In this document: positions 27,851 to 37,769 of the stretch, piece by piece
Layout of the letters: every line of letters begins with the position of its first letter
Position numbering within the stretch: position 1 is the stretch's first letter
Assembly (NCBI RefSeq): GCF_034008315.1
Contig: NZ_CP125377.1
Location: 5,706,501-5,770,500, forward strand
From: Pseudomonas sp. P8_241
GTDB taxonomy: Bacteria > Pseudomonadota > Gammaproteobacteria > Pseudomonadales > Pseudomonadaceae
Direction: 5' to 3'
DNA length: 64,000 bases
Translations under genes and position numbers: made by a program
The notes under the pieces: generated by a model
What the model saw: only the letters and a program-made list of their open reading frames with translations
The model's database searches: none
What the model was told of the DNA's origin: nothing

Positions 27851-28969
27851 TCAGACCAGGATCAGGTTATCGCGGTGAACCAGTTCCGGCTCCGCCATGT
27901 AACCCAACAGACCGACAATCGCATCAGACGACTGACCGATGATTTTTTGTGCCTCGAGCGCGCTGTAGTTGGCCAGGCCACGGGCAATTTCACGACCGTC
28001 CGGCGCTACGCACACAACCATTTCGCCGCGCCGGAAACTGCCCTGGACCAATTTGACGCCAACCGGCAGCAAGCTTTTATTGCCCTGGGACAACGCCGTC
28101 ACCGCACCCGCATCGAGCACCAGGGTGCCACGGGTTTGCAGATGCCCGGCCAGCCACTGCTTGCGCGCCGCGAGCATGCCGCGCTCAGGCGAGAGCAGCG
28201 TGCCGATGCGCTCACCCGCCTTGAGGCGATCCAGCACGCGCTCAATTCGTCCACCAACGATTATGGTATGAGCACCGGAGCGTGCAGCAAGACGCGCCGC
28301 ACGCAACTTGGTCTGCATGCCACCACGACCCAACGCACCACCCGTACCACCCGCCACCGCATCGAGCGCGGGATCATCGGCGCGCGCTTCGTAAATCAGC
28401 TGGGCATCCGGGTTATTGCGCGGATCAGCGTCGAACATGCCATCGCGATCAGTGAGGATCACCAGCAAATCAGCTTCGACAAGGTTCGCCACCAGCGCTG
28501 CAAGGGTGTCGTTGTCGCCGAAACGGATTTCGTCGGTGACCACGGTGTCGTTTTCATTGATCACCGGAATCACTTTCAGCTCGACCAGTGCACGCAAGGT
28601 ACTGCGGGCATTCAGGTAGCGCTTGCGGTCGGACAGGTCGTCGTGAGTCAGGAGAATCTGCGCGGTATGCCGGCCATGCTCGGCAAAGCTCGATTCCCAT
28701 GCCTGCACCAGCCCCATCTGACCGATTGCAGCCGCGGCCTGAAGCTCGTGCATCGCACTGGGTCGCGAGGTCCAGCCCAAACGGCTCATGCCAGCCGCCA
28801 CCGCCCCAGAGGACACCAGCACCAGCTCAACACCTGCCTCATGCAAGGCCACCATCTGATCAACCCAGACACCCATTGCCGCGCGATCCAAGCCCTTGCC
28901 GTCAGCCGTCAGCAAAGCGCTGCCGATTTTGACGACCCAACGCTGCGCACCTGTCACCTTGCTCCGCAT
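27851..28969 (-). CDS. proB: Glutamate 5-kinase ProB
   Basis: A 372-residue enzyme for the first step of proline synthesis, phosphorylating glutamate. Amino-acid kinase domain (about 8-260) with VVKIGSALL and VSSGAVAAG; the C-terminal PUA domain (about 280-365) is present. The start at MRSKVTGAQ agrees with other pseudomonads; an ATG one codon earlier is equally possible. It lies after a hairpin that follows obgE. Confidence 0.95.
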   Translation of the reverse strand: MRSKVTGAQRWVVKIGSALLTADGKGLDRAAMGVWVDQMVALHEAGVELVLVSSGAVAAGMSRLGWTSRPSAMHELQAAAAIGQMGLVQAWESSFAEHGRHTAQILLTHDDLSDRKRYLNARSTLRALVELKVIPVINENDTVVTDEIRFGDNDTLAALVANLVEADLLVILTDRDGMFDADPRNNPDAQLIYEARADDPALDAVAGGTGGALGRGGMQTKLRAARLAARSGAHTIIVGGRIERVLDRLKAGERIGTLLSPERGMLAARKQWLAGHLQTRGTLVLDAGAVTALSQGNKSLLPVGVKLVQGSFRRGEMVVCVAPDGREIARGLANYSALEAQKIIGQSSDAIVGLLGYMAEPELVHRDNLILV

Positions 28970-29065
28970 CATCTTCAACCTTAGCTTGAGGGCAGCACGA
29001 CCTAGCACTGCCCGTGACATTATTCGTGGTTATTCGTGACCAACAATCGATTTCCAGATACTAAA

Positions 29066-29092
29066 ACGCCGCTCAATTGAGCGGCGCTTAAG
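29066..29092 (-). terminator. Hairpin between obgE and proB
   Basis: A perfect palindrome CGCCGCTCAATTGAGCGGCG (29067-29086), followed on the minus strand by TTTTAG. It looks like an attenuating terminator inside the operon. Confidence 0.6.
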
Positions 29093-29106
29093 TTTATCGC
29101 AACGAA

Positions 29107-30369
<1,263 letters not shown>

Positions 30370-30381
30370 CTAGACATAAGA

Positions 30382-30463
30382 CTCTTGCAAAAATGAGCGC
30401 AGCGACCTCAATCAACGACCGCGAATCCAGCGCTGGAGCCCACCTCAAACAGCTTTGCAAGAG
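30382..30463. repeat. 82-bp element with inverted ends between obgE and rpmA
   Basis: CTCTTGCAAA (30382-30391) and its exact complement TTTGCAAGAG (30454-30463) bound a non-coding stretch with no obvious gene. It could fold as one long hairpin or be the trace of a small mobile element. Confidence 0.5.
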
Positions 30464-30480
30464 ACTCACCCCACAAACGA

Positions 30481-30508
30481 AAAAGCCCCGTCGCAAGACA
30501 GGGCTTTT
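30481..30508 (-). terminator. Intrinsic terminator after rpmA
   Basis: AAAAGCCCCGTCGCAAGACAGGGCTTTT; on the minus strand the stem AAAAGCCCTG/CGGGGCTTTT ends in a T run, 15 bases after the rpmA stop. It would partly separate rplU-rpmA from obgE. Confidence 0.85.
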
Positions 30509-30523
30509 CCAGCAACCACGTAA

Positions 30524-30799
30524 TTATGCCGCGACGACTTCAGTCTTCGGGACAATGCTTACGTAACGACGACCGAAGGCGCCCTTTACTTCGAACTTGA
30601 TCACGCCGTCGATTTTAGCGAACAGAGTGTGATCTTTGCCCATGCCAACGCCGTAGCCAGCGTGGAATTGGGTGCCGCGCTGACGCACGATGATGTTGCC
30701 CGGAATGATAACCTGGCCGCCATACATCTTCACGCCAAGGCGTTTGGCTTCTGAGTCGCGACCGTTACGGGTACTACCACCAGCTTTTTTGTGTGCCAT
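30524..30799 (-). CDS. rpmA: 50S ribosomal protein L27
   Basis: A 91-residue protein starting [22 protein letters not shown], the conserved L27 N-terminus whose tail reaches the peptidyl-transferase centre. Full length. It lies 35 bases after rplU in the rplU-rpmA unit. Confidence 0.98.
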   Translation of the reverse strand: MAHKKAGGSTRNGRDSEAKRLGVKMYGGQVIIPGNIIVRQRGTQFHAGYGVGMGKDHTLFAKIDGVIKFEVKGAFGRRYVSIVPKTEVVAA

Positions 30800-30834
30800 G
30801 AGTTCAATTCTCCTAGTGAGGAATTAGGCTGAAA

Positions 30835-31149
30835 TTAAGCCTGAATACCGGTGATTTTGATCTCGGTGTACCACTGGCGGTGGCCCATACGCTTCATGTG
30901 GTGCTTACGACGACGGAACTTGATGATGCGGACTTTATCGTGACGACCTTGGGAGATCACTTCAGCCACAACGGTAGCGCCAGCAACAACTGGAGCGCCG
31001 ATATTCACGTCGTCGCCATTGGCAACCAACAGAACGCGATCAAAGGTAACGGATTCGCCGGTAGCGATTTCCAGTTTTTCGATCTTCAGGTATTCACCTG
31101 GGGCGACTTTGTACTGCTTGCCGCCAGTAACGATTACTGCATAAGACAT
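30835..31149 (-). CDS. rplU: 50S ribosomal protein L21
   Basis: A 104-residue protein with the L21 start [15 protein letters not shown] and the C-terminal [14 protein letters not shown] block that binds 23S rRNA. The ATG was chosen at MSYAVI; 20 further codons upstream are open but not conserved. It is the first gene of the operon, with a long (about 125-base) leader after the promoter at 31282-31310. Confidence 0.98.
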   Translation of the reverse strand: MSYAVIVTGGKQYKVAPGEYLKIEKLEIATGESVTFDRVLLVANGDDVNIGAPVVAGATVVAEVISQGRHDKVRIIKFRRRKHHMKRMGHRQWYTEIKITGIQA

Positions 31150-31281
31150 GGTATTTCTCCGATAATCCTGCTCACCCAGCTCTTTATAAGAAGAGGTATT
31201 GGCTGGCATGGCTGCATGGGGCTGGAAGGCCCGCTTGCAATTGCGTAAGGCAGGTGCTGCCCAGGAAGTTCAGGGTGCGCG

Positions 31282-31310
31282 ATTGTACGCAAGCCACGCT
31301 TGCCTTGCAA
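31282..31310 (-). promoter_or_regulatory. Sigma-70 promoter of rplU-rpmA
   Basis: On the minus strand: -35 TTGCAA (31310-31305), 17-base spacer, -10 TACAAT (31287-31282), then a GC-rich discriminator CGCGCACCC. Confidence 0.75.
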
Positions 31311-31389
31311 GGGGCCGTCCATCGCGCCTTGACACCTGCTGGCGTGGGTCCTAGCATGCCGCGCAACCCTTCTGGAGCAACTGTCGCTG

Positions 31390-32358
31390 ATGCAACCCCA
31401 AGCTTTCTACCGCGCGGTGGCGGACGATTTTAGCGCCGTCGACGGCATCATCAAGAAGCAGCTGACCTCCCGTGTGCCGCTGGTATCGAAAATCGGCGAC
31501 TACATTACCTCGGCCGGCGGTAAACGCCTGCGTCCTTTATTAGTGTTGCTGTGTGGCAAGGCGCTGGGTCGCGAAGGCGACGAACTGCGCCTGCTGGCTG
31601 CGACCATCGAGTTCCTGCACACCGCGACCCTGCTGCATGACGACGTCGTCGACATGTCAGGCATGCGCCGTGGCCGCTCGACCGCCAATGCCATGTGGGG
31701 CAACGCGCCGAGCGTACTGGTGGGCGACTTCCTGTATTCGCGCTCGTTCGAAATGATGGTCGAGCTGGGCTCTATGCCGGTGATGAAGATCCTTTCGCAA
31801 GCCACGCGCATTATCGCCGAAGGCGAAGTGTTGCAGCTGTCCAAGGTCCGTGACGCCAGCACCACCGAAGAGACCTACATGGAAGTCATCCGCGGCAAGA
31901 CTGCGATGCTCTTCGAAGCCTCGACCCACAGTGCCGCAGCCCTGTGTGAAGCTACACCGGAACAGGCTGAAGCCCTGCGCACGTTTGGCGACCACCTGGG
32001 CGTAGCCTTCCAGTTGGTGGACGACCTGCTGGACTACAAAGGTGACGCCGAAACCCTGGGCAAGAACGTCGGCGACGACCTGGCCGAAGGCAAGCCGACC
32101 CTGCCGCTGATCTACACCATGCGCGAAGGAACACCCGAACAGGCTGCCCTGGTGCGCAAGGCGATCCAGAAAGGCGGGATCGAAGACCTGGAAAGTATCC
32201 GCGAAGCCGTGGAAGCCTCAGGTTCGCTGGAGTACACCGCGCAACTGGCCCGTGATTACGTAGCCCGCGCAATCAAGTGCCTCGACGCGCTACCTGCCAG
32301 TGAATACCGCGATGCATTGGTTGAACTGAGCGAATTCGCGGTCGCGCGTACGCATTGA
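31390..32358 (+). CDS. ispB: Polyprenyl (octaprenyl) diphosphate synthase IspB
   Basis: A 322-residue trans-prenyltransferase that makes the side-chain precursor of ubiquinone (Q9 in pseudomonads, so the product is probably nonaprenyl). Both Asp-rich motifs are present: LLHDDVVDMSGMRRG (about 83-97) and LVDDLLDYKGD (about 215-225). It is divergent from rplU and followed by a REP pair. Confidence 0.95.
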   Translation: MQPQAFYRAVADDFSAVDGIIKKQLTSRVPLVSKIGDYITSAGGKRLRPLLVLLCGKALGREGDELRLLAATIEFLHTATLLHDDVVDMSGMRRGRSTANAMWGNAPSVLVGDFLYSRSFEMMVELGSMPVMKILSQATRIIAEGEVLQLSKVRDASTTEETYMEVIRGKTAMLFEASTHSAAALCEATPEQAEALRTFGDHLGVAFQLVDDLLDYKGDAETLGKNVGDDLAEGKPTLPLIYTMREGTPEQAALVRKAIQKGGIEDLESIREAVEASGSLEYTAQLARDYVARAIKCLDALPASEYRDALVELSEFAVARTH

Positions 32359-32366
32359 TACGCGTT

Positions 32367-32455
32367 CTGTAGGAGCCGGCTTGCTGGCGATTGCATCACC
32401 TCGGCGCCCCTGGCACACCGAGTTGCATGCATCGCCAGCAAGCCGGCTCCTACAG
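32367..32455. repeat. REP pair
   Basis: CTGTAGGAGCCGGCTTGCTGGCGAT and its complement lie between ispB and the next gene. Confidence 0.9.
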
Positions 32456-32524
32456 TCCCACCTTCCGACTCTAAAACCCTATATAATGTGCGCTTTTTAG
32501 CGATCCTGAATCCAAGGAGCTTTA

Positions 32525-32866
32525 GTGAGCACGTTGCCACCCTGCCCGAAATGCAATTCCGAATACACCTATGAAGACGGCGCTCAGCTGATCTGCCCCG
32601 AGTGCGCCCACGAGTGGTCCGCCAGTGGCGAAGCCGAAGCGGCGTCCGATGACGCGGTGAAGAAAGATTCGGTCGGCAACGTCCTGCAGGACGGCGATAC
32701 GATTACCGTGATCAAGGACCTCAAGGTCAAGGGCACATCGCTGGTGGTCAAGGTCGGCACCAAGGTCAAGAATATCCGTCTGTGCGATGGCGATCACGAC
32801 ATCGACTGCAAGATCGACGGTATCGGTCCGATGAAACTCAAATCCGAGTTCGTCAGAAAGGTCTGA
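32525..32866 (+). CDS. PhnA/YjdM-family zinc-ribbon protein
   Basis: A 113-residue cytoplasmic protein. An N-terminal zinc ribbon with C7, C10, C24, C27 is followed by the PhnA domain ([22 protein letters not shown]). Despite the old phn name, the family is not shown to be a phosphonate enzyme here. It starts at GTG after AAGGAGCTTTA, and a good -10 TATAAT is at 32482-32487; no clear -35 was seen. A 7-bp hairpin without T run (32879-32903) follows. Confidence 0.85.
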   Translation: MSTLPPCPKCNSEYTYEDGAQLICPECAHEWSASGEAEAASDDAVKKDSVGNVLQDGDTITVIKDLKVKGTSLVVKVGTKVKNIRLCDGDHDIDCKIDGIGPMKLKSEFVRKV

Positions 32867-33026
32867 TTGCGCTGTACTCCATCCCGCGCCCGGCGTGGGA
32901 TGGTGCCTCACCCTCCTCCGTTTCGCCCCGCATATCCGCACACTAGCCAAACGCCAGCCGTTTTGACCTGACGCAATCTTTACCCACAAAAAAGTCCAAA
33001 CTGCCAATAGGGCCTTGCTATTTATT

Positions 33027-33046
33027 GAATAGGAATTATTCTCATT
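33027..33046. promoter_or_regulatory. Fur box upstream of the 85-residue protein gene
   Basis: Read on the minus strand: AATGAGAATAATTCCTATTC. It matches the AATGAGAATNATTNNCATT pattern of Pseudomonas Fur sites in about 15 of 19 positions. It lies 27 bases before the ATG at 33073, a position suited to repression. Confidence 0.7.
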
Positions 33047-33072
33047 GAACCCACCAATGGAGATGAGAACTC

Positions 33073-33330
33073 ATGACTTATTTGATCGACGCCTGGCTGG
33101 ACCGCCCGCACCCCTATCTCAGGATTCTGCATCGGGAAACCGGTGAAGTTTGCGCTGTACTGGAAGAGGAGGCCTTGAGTGAGTTGCAGGATCAAGGTGA
33201 CCTTGACCTCAACGGTTTGAGTTCCAGCGAGCCGGTGGTACTCAAAGAGGTGGTGCGCAACCTGTTTCTGTTCTGCTATGCCCGGGCGTTGCGCCCGTCG
33301 CACGAAATGACCCACAAGCTCGAAATATGA
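33073..33330 (+). CDS. Conserved 85-residue protein, probably iron-repressed (PA4570-like)
   Basis: A small acidic soluble protein beginning MTYLIDAWLDRPHPYLRIL, with no known domain. It appears to be the counterpart of P. aeruginosa PA4570, reported as induced by iron starvation. A Fur box sits just upstream, and the RBS (GGAGATGAGA) is strong. The function is unknown; a tiny protein made under iron starvation could act as a regulator or adaptor. Confidence 0.75.
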   Translation: MTYLIDAWLDRPHPYLRILHRETGEVCAVLEEEALSELQDQGDLDLNGLSSSEPVVLKEVVRNLFLFCYARALRPSHEMTHKLEI

Positions 33331-33344
33331 AACACGCTACAAAA

Positions 33345-33436
33345 CCTGTAGGAGCTGGCTTGCCAGCGATGCAGACGACACGATTTACCTATGAAATCGC
33401 GCAGATGCAATTCGCCAGCAAGCCGGCTCCTACAGG
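33345..33436. repeat. REP pair
   Basis: CCTGTAGGAGCTGGCTTGCCAGCGAT and its complement TCGCCAGCAAGCCGGCTCCTACAGG lie between convergent genes. Confidence 0.9.
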
Positions 33437-33445
33437 TAACCGCAA

Positions 33446-34063
33446 TTACAGAACGTCGAGCAGCTCGACGTCGAACACCAGTACGCTGTGCGGCGGAATG
33501 CTGCCAACGCCTTGAGCGCCGTAAGCCAGTTCGCTCGGCACGTACAGGCGCCATTTGCTGCCAGCATTCATCAGTTGCAGGGCTTCGGTCCAGCCGGCGA
33601 TCACGCCGCCAACCGGAAACTCTGCTGGCTGGCCACGATCGTAAGAGCTATCGAACACGGTGCCGTCGATCAGAGTGCCGTGGTAGTGAGTACGCACGGT
33701 GTCTTCACGGGATGGCTTGGCGCCTTCACCGGCAGTCAGAACTTCGAACTGCAGGCCGGAAGCCAGCGTGGTGATGCCATCACGCTTGGCGTTTTCAGCC
33801 AGGAACGCCAGGCCTTCGCCAGCGGCCGCTTCAGCCTTGGCTGCAGCTTCGGCTTGCATGATTTCGCGGATCACTTTGAAGCTCGCGGACATTTCTTCCT
33901 GGCCAACACGGCTTGGTAGACCGGCAAATGCGTCGGTCAGGCCAGCCAGGATCGCGTCCAGGCTAACGCCCGGTGGCGGGTTGTCGCGCAATTGATCGCC
34001 CAGCTGACGGCCGATACCGTAGCTGACGCGCGTTTCGTCGGTGGACAGATTTACTTCGGACAT
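33446..34063 (-). CDS. fklB: FKBP-type peptidyl-prolyl isomerase FklB
   Basis: A 205-residue FKBP with an N-terminal helical dimerisation domain (about 1-90) and a C-terminal FKBP domain (about 110-205; YHGTLIDGTVFDSSYDRG, AYGAQGVGSIPPHSVLVFDVELL). It resembles FKBP22/FklB without a clear signal peptide, so it is probably cytoplasmic. The start MSEVNLSTDE was preferred over a 25-residue upstream extension. Confidence 0.92.
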   Translation of the reverse strand: MSEVNLSTDETRVSYGIGRQLGDQLRDNPPPGVSLDAILAGLTDAFAGLPSRVGQEEMSASFKVIREIMQAEAAAKAEAAAGEGLAFLAENAKRDGITTLASGLQFEVLTAGEGAKPSREDTVRTHYHGTLIDGTVFDSSYDRGQPAEFPVGGVIAGWTEALQLMNAGSKWRLYVPSELAYGAQGVGSIPPHSVLVFDVELLDVL

Positions 34064-34184
34064 GACACTGCTCCGCTGTGCGGACGGCTCAGGAACAGGC
34101 CGTGCGTGCACAGCGCGTCCCGGAGCGCCCGGAACCAAAAGGGCCAGCAGACTAGCACAGTTGTCATGGCGTTGATGAGGGACG

Positions 34185-34475
34185 TCAGGCGATCGGCACC
34201 TTCAGGTTTTCCTCGACATCGGCAACCAACCCGCACATCTCGTCATGAACGACGGTATGCACCAGATTGAAATGCAACTTGGGAAAGGAGCGAAGTACAT
34301 CACGCGCATGCTCCACCGAACGCAGGTTCATCATGTGGCCATGTGTATCGCTCAACGGATACGCCGCACCATGCATCCGTGCCTCCAGCAGGTAGATGCC
34401 TCCCTCCATGGAAATAAGGTTCAGCTCGTCTACCTTCCCGGCGACGGCATAGGCATTCAACTCTTGCAGGTTCAT
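34185..34475 (-). CDS. Conserved small protein (DUF6482-like)
   Basis: A 96-residue soluble protein, MNLQELNAYAVAGKVDELNLISMEGGIYLLEARMHG..., conserved in pseudomonads and sometimes mislabelled as a metal transporter ATPase. It has no P-loop or membrane segment. I recall the DUF6482 name but cannot check it. The gene is separate from its neighbours by over 100 bases on both sides. Confidence 0.65.
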   Translation of the reverse strand: MNLQELNAYAVAGKVDELNLISMEGGIYLLEARMHGAAYPLSDTHGHMMNLRSVEHARDVLRSFPKLHFNLVHTVVHDEMCGLVADVEENLKVPIA

Positions 34476-34579
34476 GGACGCACCTCTCGCAGTGACGAGC
34501 CAATACCTCTACAGGGATAAGCCTCGACGCAGCAAAGTACAAGCCTCCAGGCGGACCATTGGTCTGTTATCGGGGTATT

Positions 34580-34607
34580 TTGTGGCGAGCGAGCTTGCTC
34601 GCCACAA
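34580..34607. repeat. Single REP-like hairpin
   Basis: TTGTGGCGAGCGAGCTTGCTCGCCACAA is an almost perfect palindrome 15 bases after the end of the next minus-strand gene. It may serve as its terminator. Confidence 0.75.
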
Positions 34608-34622
34608 GGGAGCTGGTCCGGA

Positions 34623-35111
34623 TCAGTGCTTGGTGACTTTATCCAGATAACCCATGGCAAATGCCGATACCACGAAGGTCATGTGAATGATCACGTACCA
34701 CTGCAAATGCTCAGGGTCGACGTTCTTGGCATCCATGAAGATGCGCAGCAGGTGAATGGACGAAATCGCCACGATCGATGCGGCGACTTTCATCTTCAAC
34801 GACGACGAGTCCATGGTGCCCAGCCAGTTGAGCTTCTCCTTGCTGTCGTCGATATCCAGTTGGGAAACGAAGTTCTCGTAACCGGAAATCATCACCATCA
34901 CCAGCAAACCGCCCACCAGCGCCATGTCGATCAACGACAGCAGCACCAGAATCAGGTCCGACTCGGCCATCGAAAATACATTCGGAATGACGTGGAAAAC
35001 TTCCTGGAAGAATTTCAGTGCCAGCGCCAGCAACCCGAGGGACAAGCCGAAATAGATCGGCGCCAGCAGCCAGCGCGAGGCGTACATTGCGTTTTCGATA
35101 AAGCGTTCCAT
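34623..35111 (-). CDS. UPF0114 (YqhA) family membrane protein
   Basis: A 162-residue inner-membrane protein with four hydrophobic segments (about 10-32, 50-75, 108-125, 137-155), matching the YqhA/UPF0114 family. Its function is not known. The ATG at [14 protein letters not shown] is the family start. It is monocistronic and divergent from the lipoprotein gene at 35271. Confidence 0.85.
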   Translation of the reverse strand: MERFIENAMYASRWLLAPIYFGLSLGLLALALKFFQEVFHVIPNVFSMAESDLILVLLSLIDMALVGGLLVMVMISGYENFVSQLDIDDSKEKLNWLGTMDSSSLKMKVAASIVAISSIHLLRIFMDAKNVDPEHLQWYVIIHMTFVVSAFAMGYLDKVTKH

Positions 35112-35270
35112 TGAAACTCACATGTGGACTGGAAATGGCCGCGAGTATAACAGCCGCTCGTTACACCCAGAAACCACTGAAAAATCCGTCACCTGCACCT
35201 GTGTATCAAGGTTTTTCTGCTAGTGTCCAAATCATTGACCGCCCCGCGGTATCGGACAGGAAGACTGGAA

Positions 35271-37100
35271 ATGGATGCGCGATTGCCTTTGACGAGTGCC
35301 GGAATCTGCCTGGTACTGTTGCTAAGCGGCTGCTCACCCAGCGATGAAAAACGCCAGGTTGGCCTTGAAGAAAAAACCGCACAGTTCGAAAAATCCCTGG
35401 ATGCCATAGCGGATCCAAAACTCAAGGATGCCGTGGCGGAATTGGGCGGATCCCTGTTATTGCTTGAACGGGCGCAGCTGAAGCTCGACAGCAAGCCATC
35501 GGAAACCGAATACGCCGAAGACGTGCTCGCCATGCTCAAGCATTACCCCACGCCGCAGGCGCTGGTCGACACCTATATCAATGGGTTGTTCGTGCTGCAA
35601 AAAGACTCCAGTTCCGATTACCTGATCGATCTGCAACCGGTATTCCCCTTCACATTCGGCATCCCCGCCGCGTTTCTGTTTCCCCATGGCCTGGAATGGC
35701 AATCGGTCACCCTGAGTAACCAGCGGGTGATCCCCTTTCAGCCGGAATGGTCGGAGACCGATCCCGGCATTCAACTCAGCCCATCAAGCTCCAACCTGAC
35801 AAATCCCGATGACCTGACCGTGACCTACCCCTTTATCGACGGTCTCGACGCCGATAAGAAGCAGCAGCCGCAACCGGTAACCCTGCAGGGTAAACTCGAA
35901 GTCATTGCACCGCGCCGGCTCTACAGTTTCGACCTGACGAAAAAGGATGTCGGACAGACGCGCACCAATGACAATCTGAGCGTCACCCTGCTGAATCTCA
36001 CGAACAACTACGCAGAAATCGAATATATCAATAGCGCGCCACCGGCCGCTGAAGTCAACGAGGCACTGCTGAACCCGCTGATTGTCCAGGCGAGGGACAA
36101 CACAGGCCAATTCCTGTCACGCGCCGGTTCGATCAACGAAACCGCCGCACAAATCGCCTTCTATCAGCAACAACTCGCGAAAATGCAGCAACAGAAGAGC
36201 TGGAGCGTGGACCTGGAAAGGCAGCTCAACGAAGAACAGCGTACCTTCGAAAAGCAGCAGGCGCGCCACTATTCCAAGGTGTACTTCAACGGAACCATCG
36301 AAACCCTCGAAGTCAGCCTGCTCGATTTTTCCACCGCCACCGTAACCCGCAAAAACCTGAACCTGCCAATCCGGCATTTCGAGGCCAGCACCACGGACAA
36401 AACCATCCAGCCGCTGGATCTGTCGGTGGTGGTGTACGACGATCAGGCGCCAGCCTGGCTCGCGGGAGCCACGTTAAGTGAGGAGCAACTGAAAAAAGGC
36501 GTCAGCATCACCCAGTCGGTCGATGACCCCAGCGCAGCGCGCATCGAGTTCAGTCACCTGCGGACTTTCAATGATGAACTGCTCGGCACCTCGTTCAATC
36601 CGGGTGAAAGCCCGGTGAGTTTTTTCACCGAAGACAGCCACGGCAAACGCGACGAGCCGATTGAACTGCCACCGCAGGCTTATCAGATTGATAGCTTGCG
36701 CGGCACTATCATCTACGATCTGAATCTGTTCCCGCAGACTCCGGCCTACGCGGTGGGCTCTATGCCATTGTTCCTGGCCACCGTCGACAAAAAAGTAATC
36801 GACGCGCCTCAAATGCCCAAAGGGTTGGCACTCAAGGGCAACAAATTGGTGGTCGATCTGAAGACGTTTCCTGCCCAGGACTGGCGTTTTTTCGCCAGGG
36901 ACGACAGCGGCAATTACTTGAAGGAAATTCTATCAGTGACCCATGAAGCCGGCGCGCAAGGTCCGGCGCTGTTTGCCGTGCATTACTTCTACGGCCAGCC
37001 AACGCGCCTGGAAACCTATCAACGCACCGACCTTACCACCGTGCAATATGGTTACGAGGTCAAACTCGACAAGGCCGACATGTCGCGTCTTGATCAATAG
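35271..37100 (+). CDS. Large lipoprotein of unknown function
   Basis: A 609-residue protein with a lipoprotein signal (MDARLPLTSAGICLVLLLSGC; lipobox LSGC, Cys at 21, Ser at +2, so probably outer membrane). It has mixed beta-type sequence and a Gln/Glu-rich coiled-coil stretch around residues 297-335 (QQQLAKMQQQKSW...). I recognise no domain. The start was set at the lipoprotein signal, 48 bases inside the open frame. It lies between two small conserved genes; the role may be envelope-related by its signal only. Confidence 0.75.
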   Translation: MDARLPLTSAGICLVLLLSGCSPSDEKRQVGLEEKTAQFEKSLDAIADPKLKDAVAELGGSLLLLERAQLKLDSKPSETEYAEDVLAMLKHYPTPQALVDTYINGLFVLQKDSSSDYLIDLQPVFPFTFGIPAAFLFPHGLEWQSVTLSNQRVIPFQPEWSETDPGIQLSPSSSNLTNPDDLTVTYPFIDGLDADKKQQPQPVTLQGKLEVIAPRRLYSFDLTKKDVGQTRTNDNLSVTLLNLTNNYAEIEYINSAPPAAEVNEALLNPLIVQARDNTGQFLSRAGSINETAAQIAFYQQQLAKMQQQKSWSVDLERQLNEEQRTFEKQQARHYSKVYFNGTIETLEVSLLDFSTATVTRKNLNLPIRHFEASTTDKTIQPLDLSVVVYDDQAPAWLAGATLSEEQLKKGVSITQSVDDPSAARIEFSHLRTFNDELLGTSFNPGESPVSFFTEDSHGKRDEPIELPPQAYQIDSLRGTIIYDLNLFPQTPAYAVGSMPLFLATVDKKVIDAPQMPKGLALKGNKLVVDLKTFPAQDWRFFARDDSGNYLKEILSVTHEAGAQGPALFAVHYFYGQPTRLETYQRTDLTTVQYGYEVKLDKADMSRLDQ

Positions 37101-37106
37101 TGCGAC

Positions 37107-37448
37107 TCAATGCTCGGGGTGAAACTCGAAGCCACCCACATTGCGGCAGCGGCCGCCATTGATTTCACGCAGCTGGGCTTGCAAGTGCAGGCACCAGATT
37201 TGCGGATCATCGGCCAATTCGTAGCCGTGCAGGGTCAGGCTTTCCACGATGGTATCGAGAATGGACTCGGCCACAAACGGTCCGTGAAACGGGCCTTGGG
37301 CCTTGATCGCCGAAGGCTGTTCACCGGCCATTCCGGCGGCAAACAGCAAGGTCCACATGCCCGTATCTCCCGCCAATGGGCGGACGGCGCACTCGATCCG
37401 GGTCACAAGACCCAGGCAATGACGGGTAAGGCAGAGGTTGCGCGACAT
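37107..37448 (-). CDS. Conserved hypothetical protein (PA4575-like position)
   Basis: A 113-residue soluble protein starting MSRNLCLTRHCLGLVTRIECAVRPL, with seven Cys and a His-rich end. No domain is recognised. It is convergent with the lipoprotein gene, 6 bases apart, with no terminator visible between. Synteny with P. aeruginosa suggests a real gene. Confidence 0.65.
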   Translation of the reverse strand: MSRNLCLTRHCLGLVTRIECAVRPLAGDTGMWTLLFAAGMAGEQPSAIKAQGPFHGPFVAESILDTIVESLTLHGYELADDPQIWCLHLQAQLREINGGRCRNVGGFEFHPEH

Positions 37449-37649
37449 GGCGGCGACCCTCGGTAGTGCGGTTGTTCAGCCCCCGCGGGAAGGCTGTCTC
37501 GATCCAGTGATTACTGTCGATATCCTTGAGCTGAGAATAGAAGAAAAGTCTGATCCGGACGCCCATCAAGACCAGAAGGCGCCGAGCGGTCATAGTGTGA
37601 ATATTGACGTCATTTCGATGGCGCATTTTCACGATTTCACACATGAAAA

Positions 37650-37738
37650 TGTGGGAGCGAGCCTGCCCGCGATAGCGGAATATCAGTCACCACACCGGTG
37701 AATGTCAGTCCGTCATCGCGAGCAGGCTCGCTCCCACA
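37650..37738. repeat. REP pair (GTGGGAGCGAGCCTGC type)
   Basis: TGTGGGAGCGAGCCTGCCCGCGAT and its complement flank a 40-base spacer before the Lon-like gene end. Confidence 0.9.
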
Positions 37739-37769
37739 CTAGAGGCGCGAGTTCAGTTCAGGTGCGGCC

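Noticed and set aside
32879..32903. Hairpin CCATCCC...GGGATGG after the PhnA-like gene considered as terminator
   Set aside because: Only a 7-bp stem and no T run on either strand; it may stabilise the mRNA but is not a convincing intrinsic terminator.
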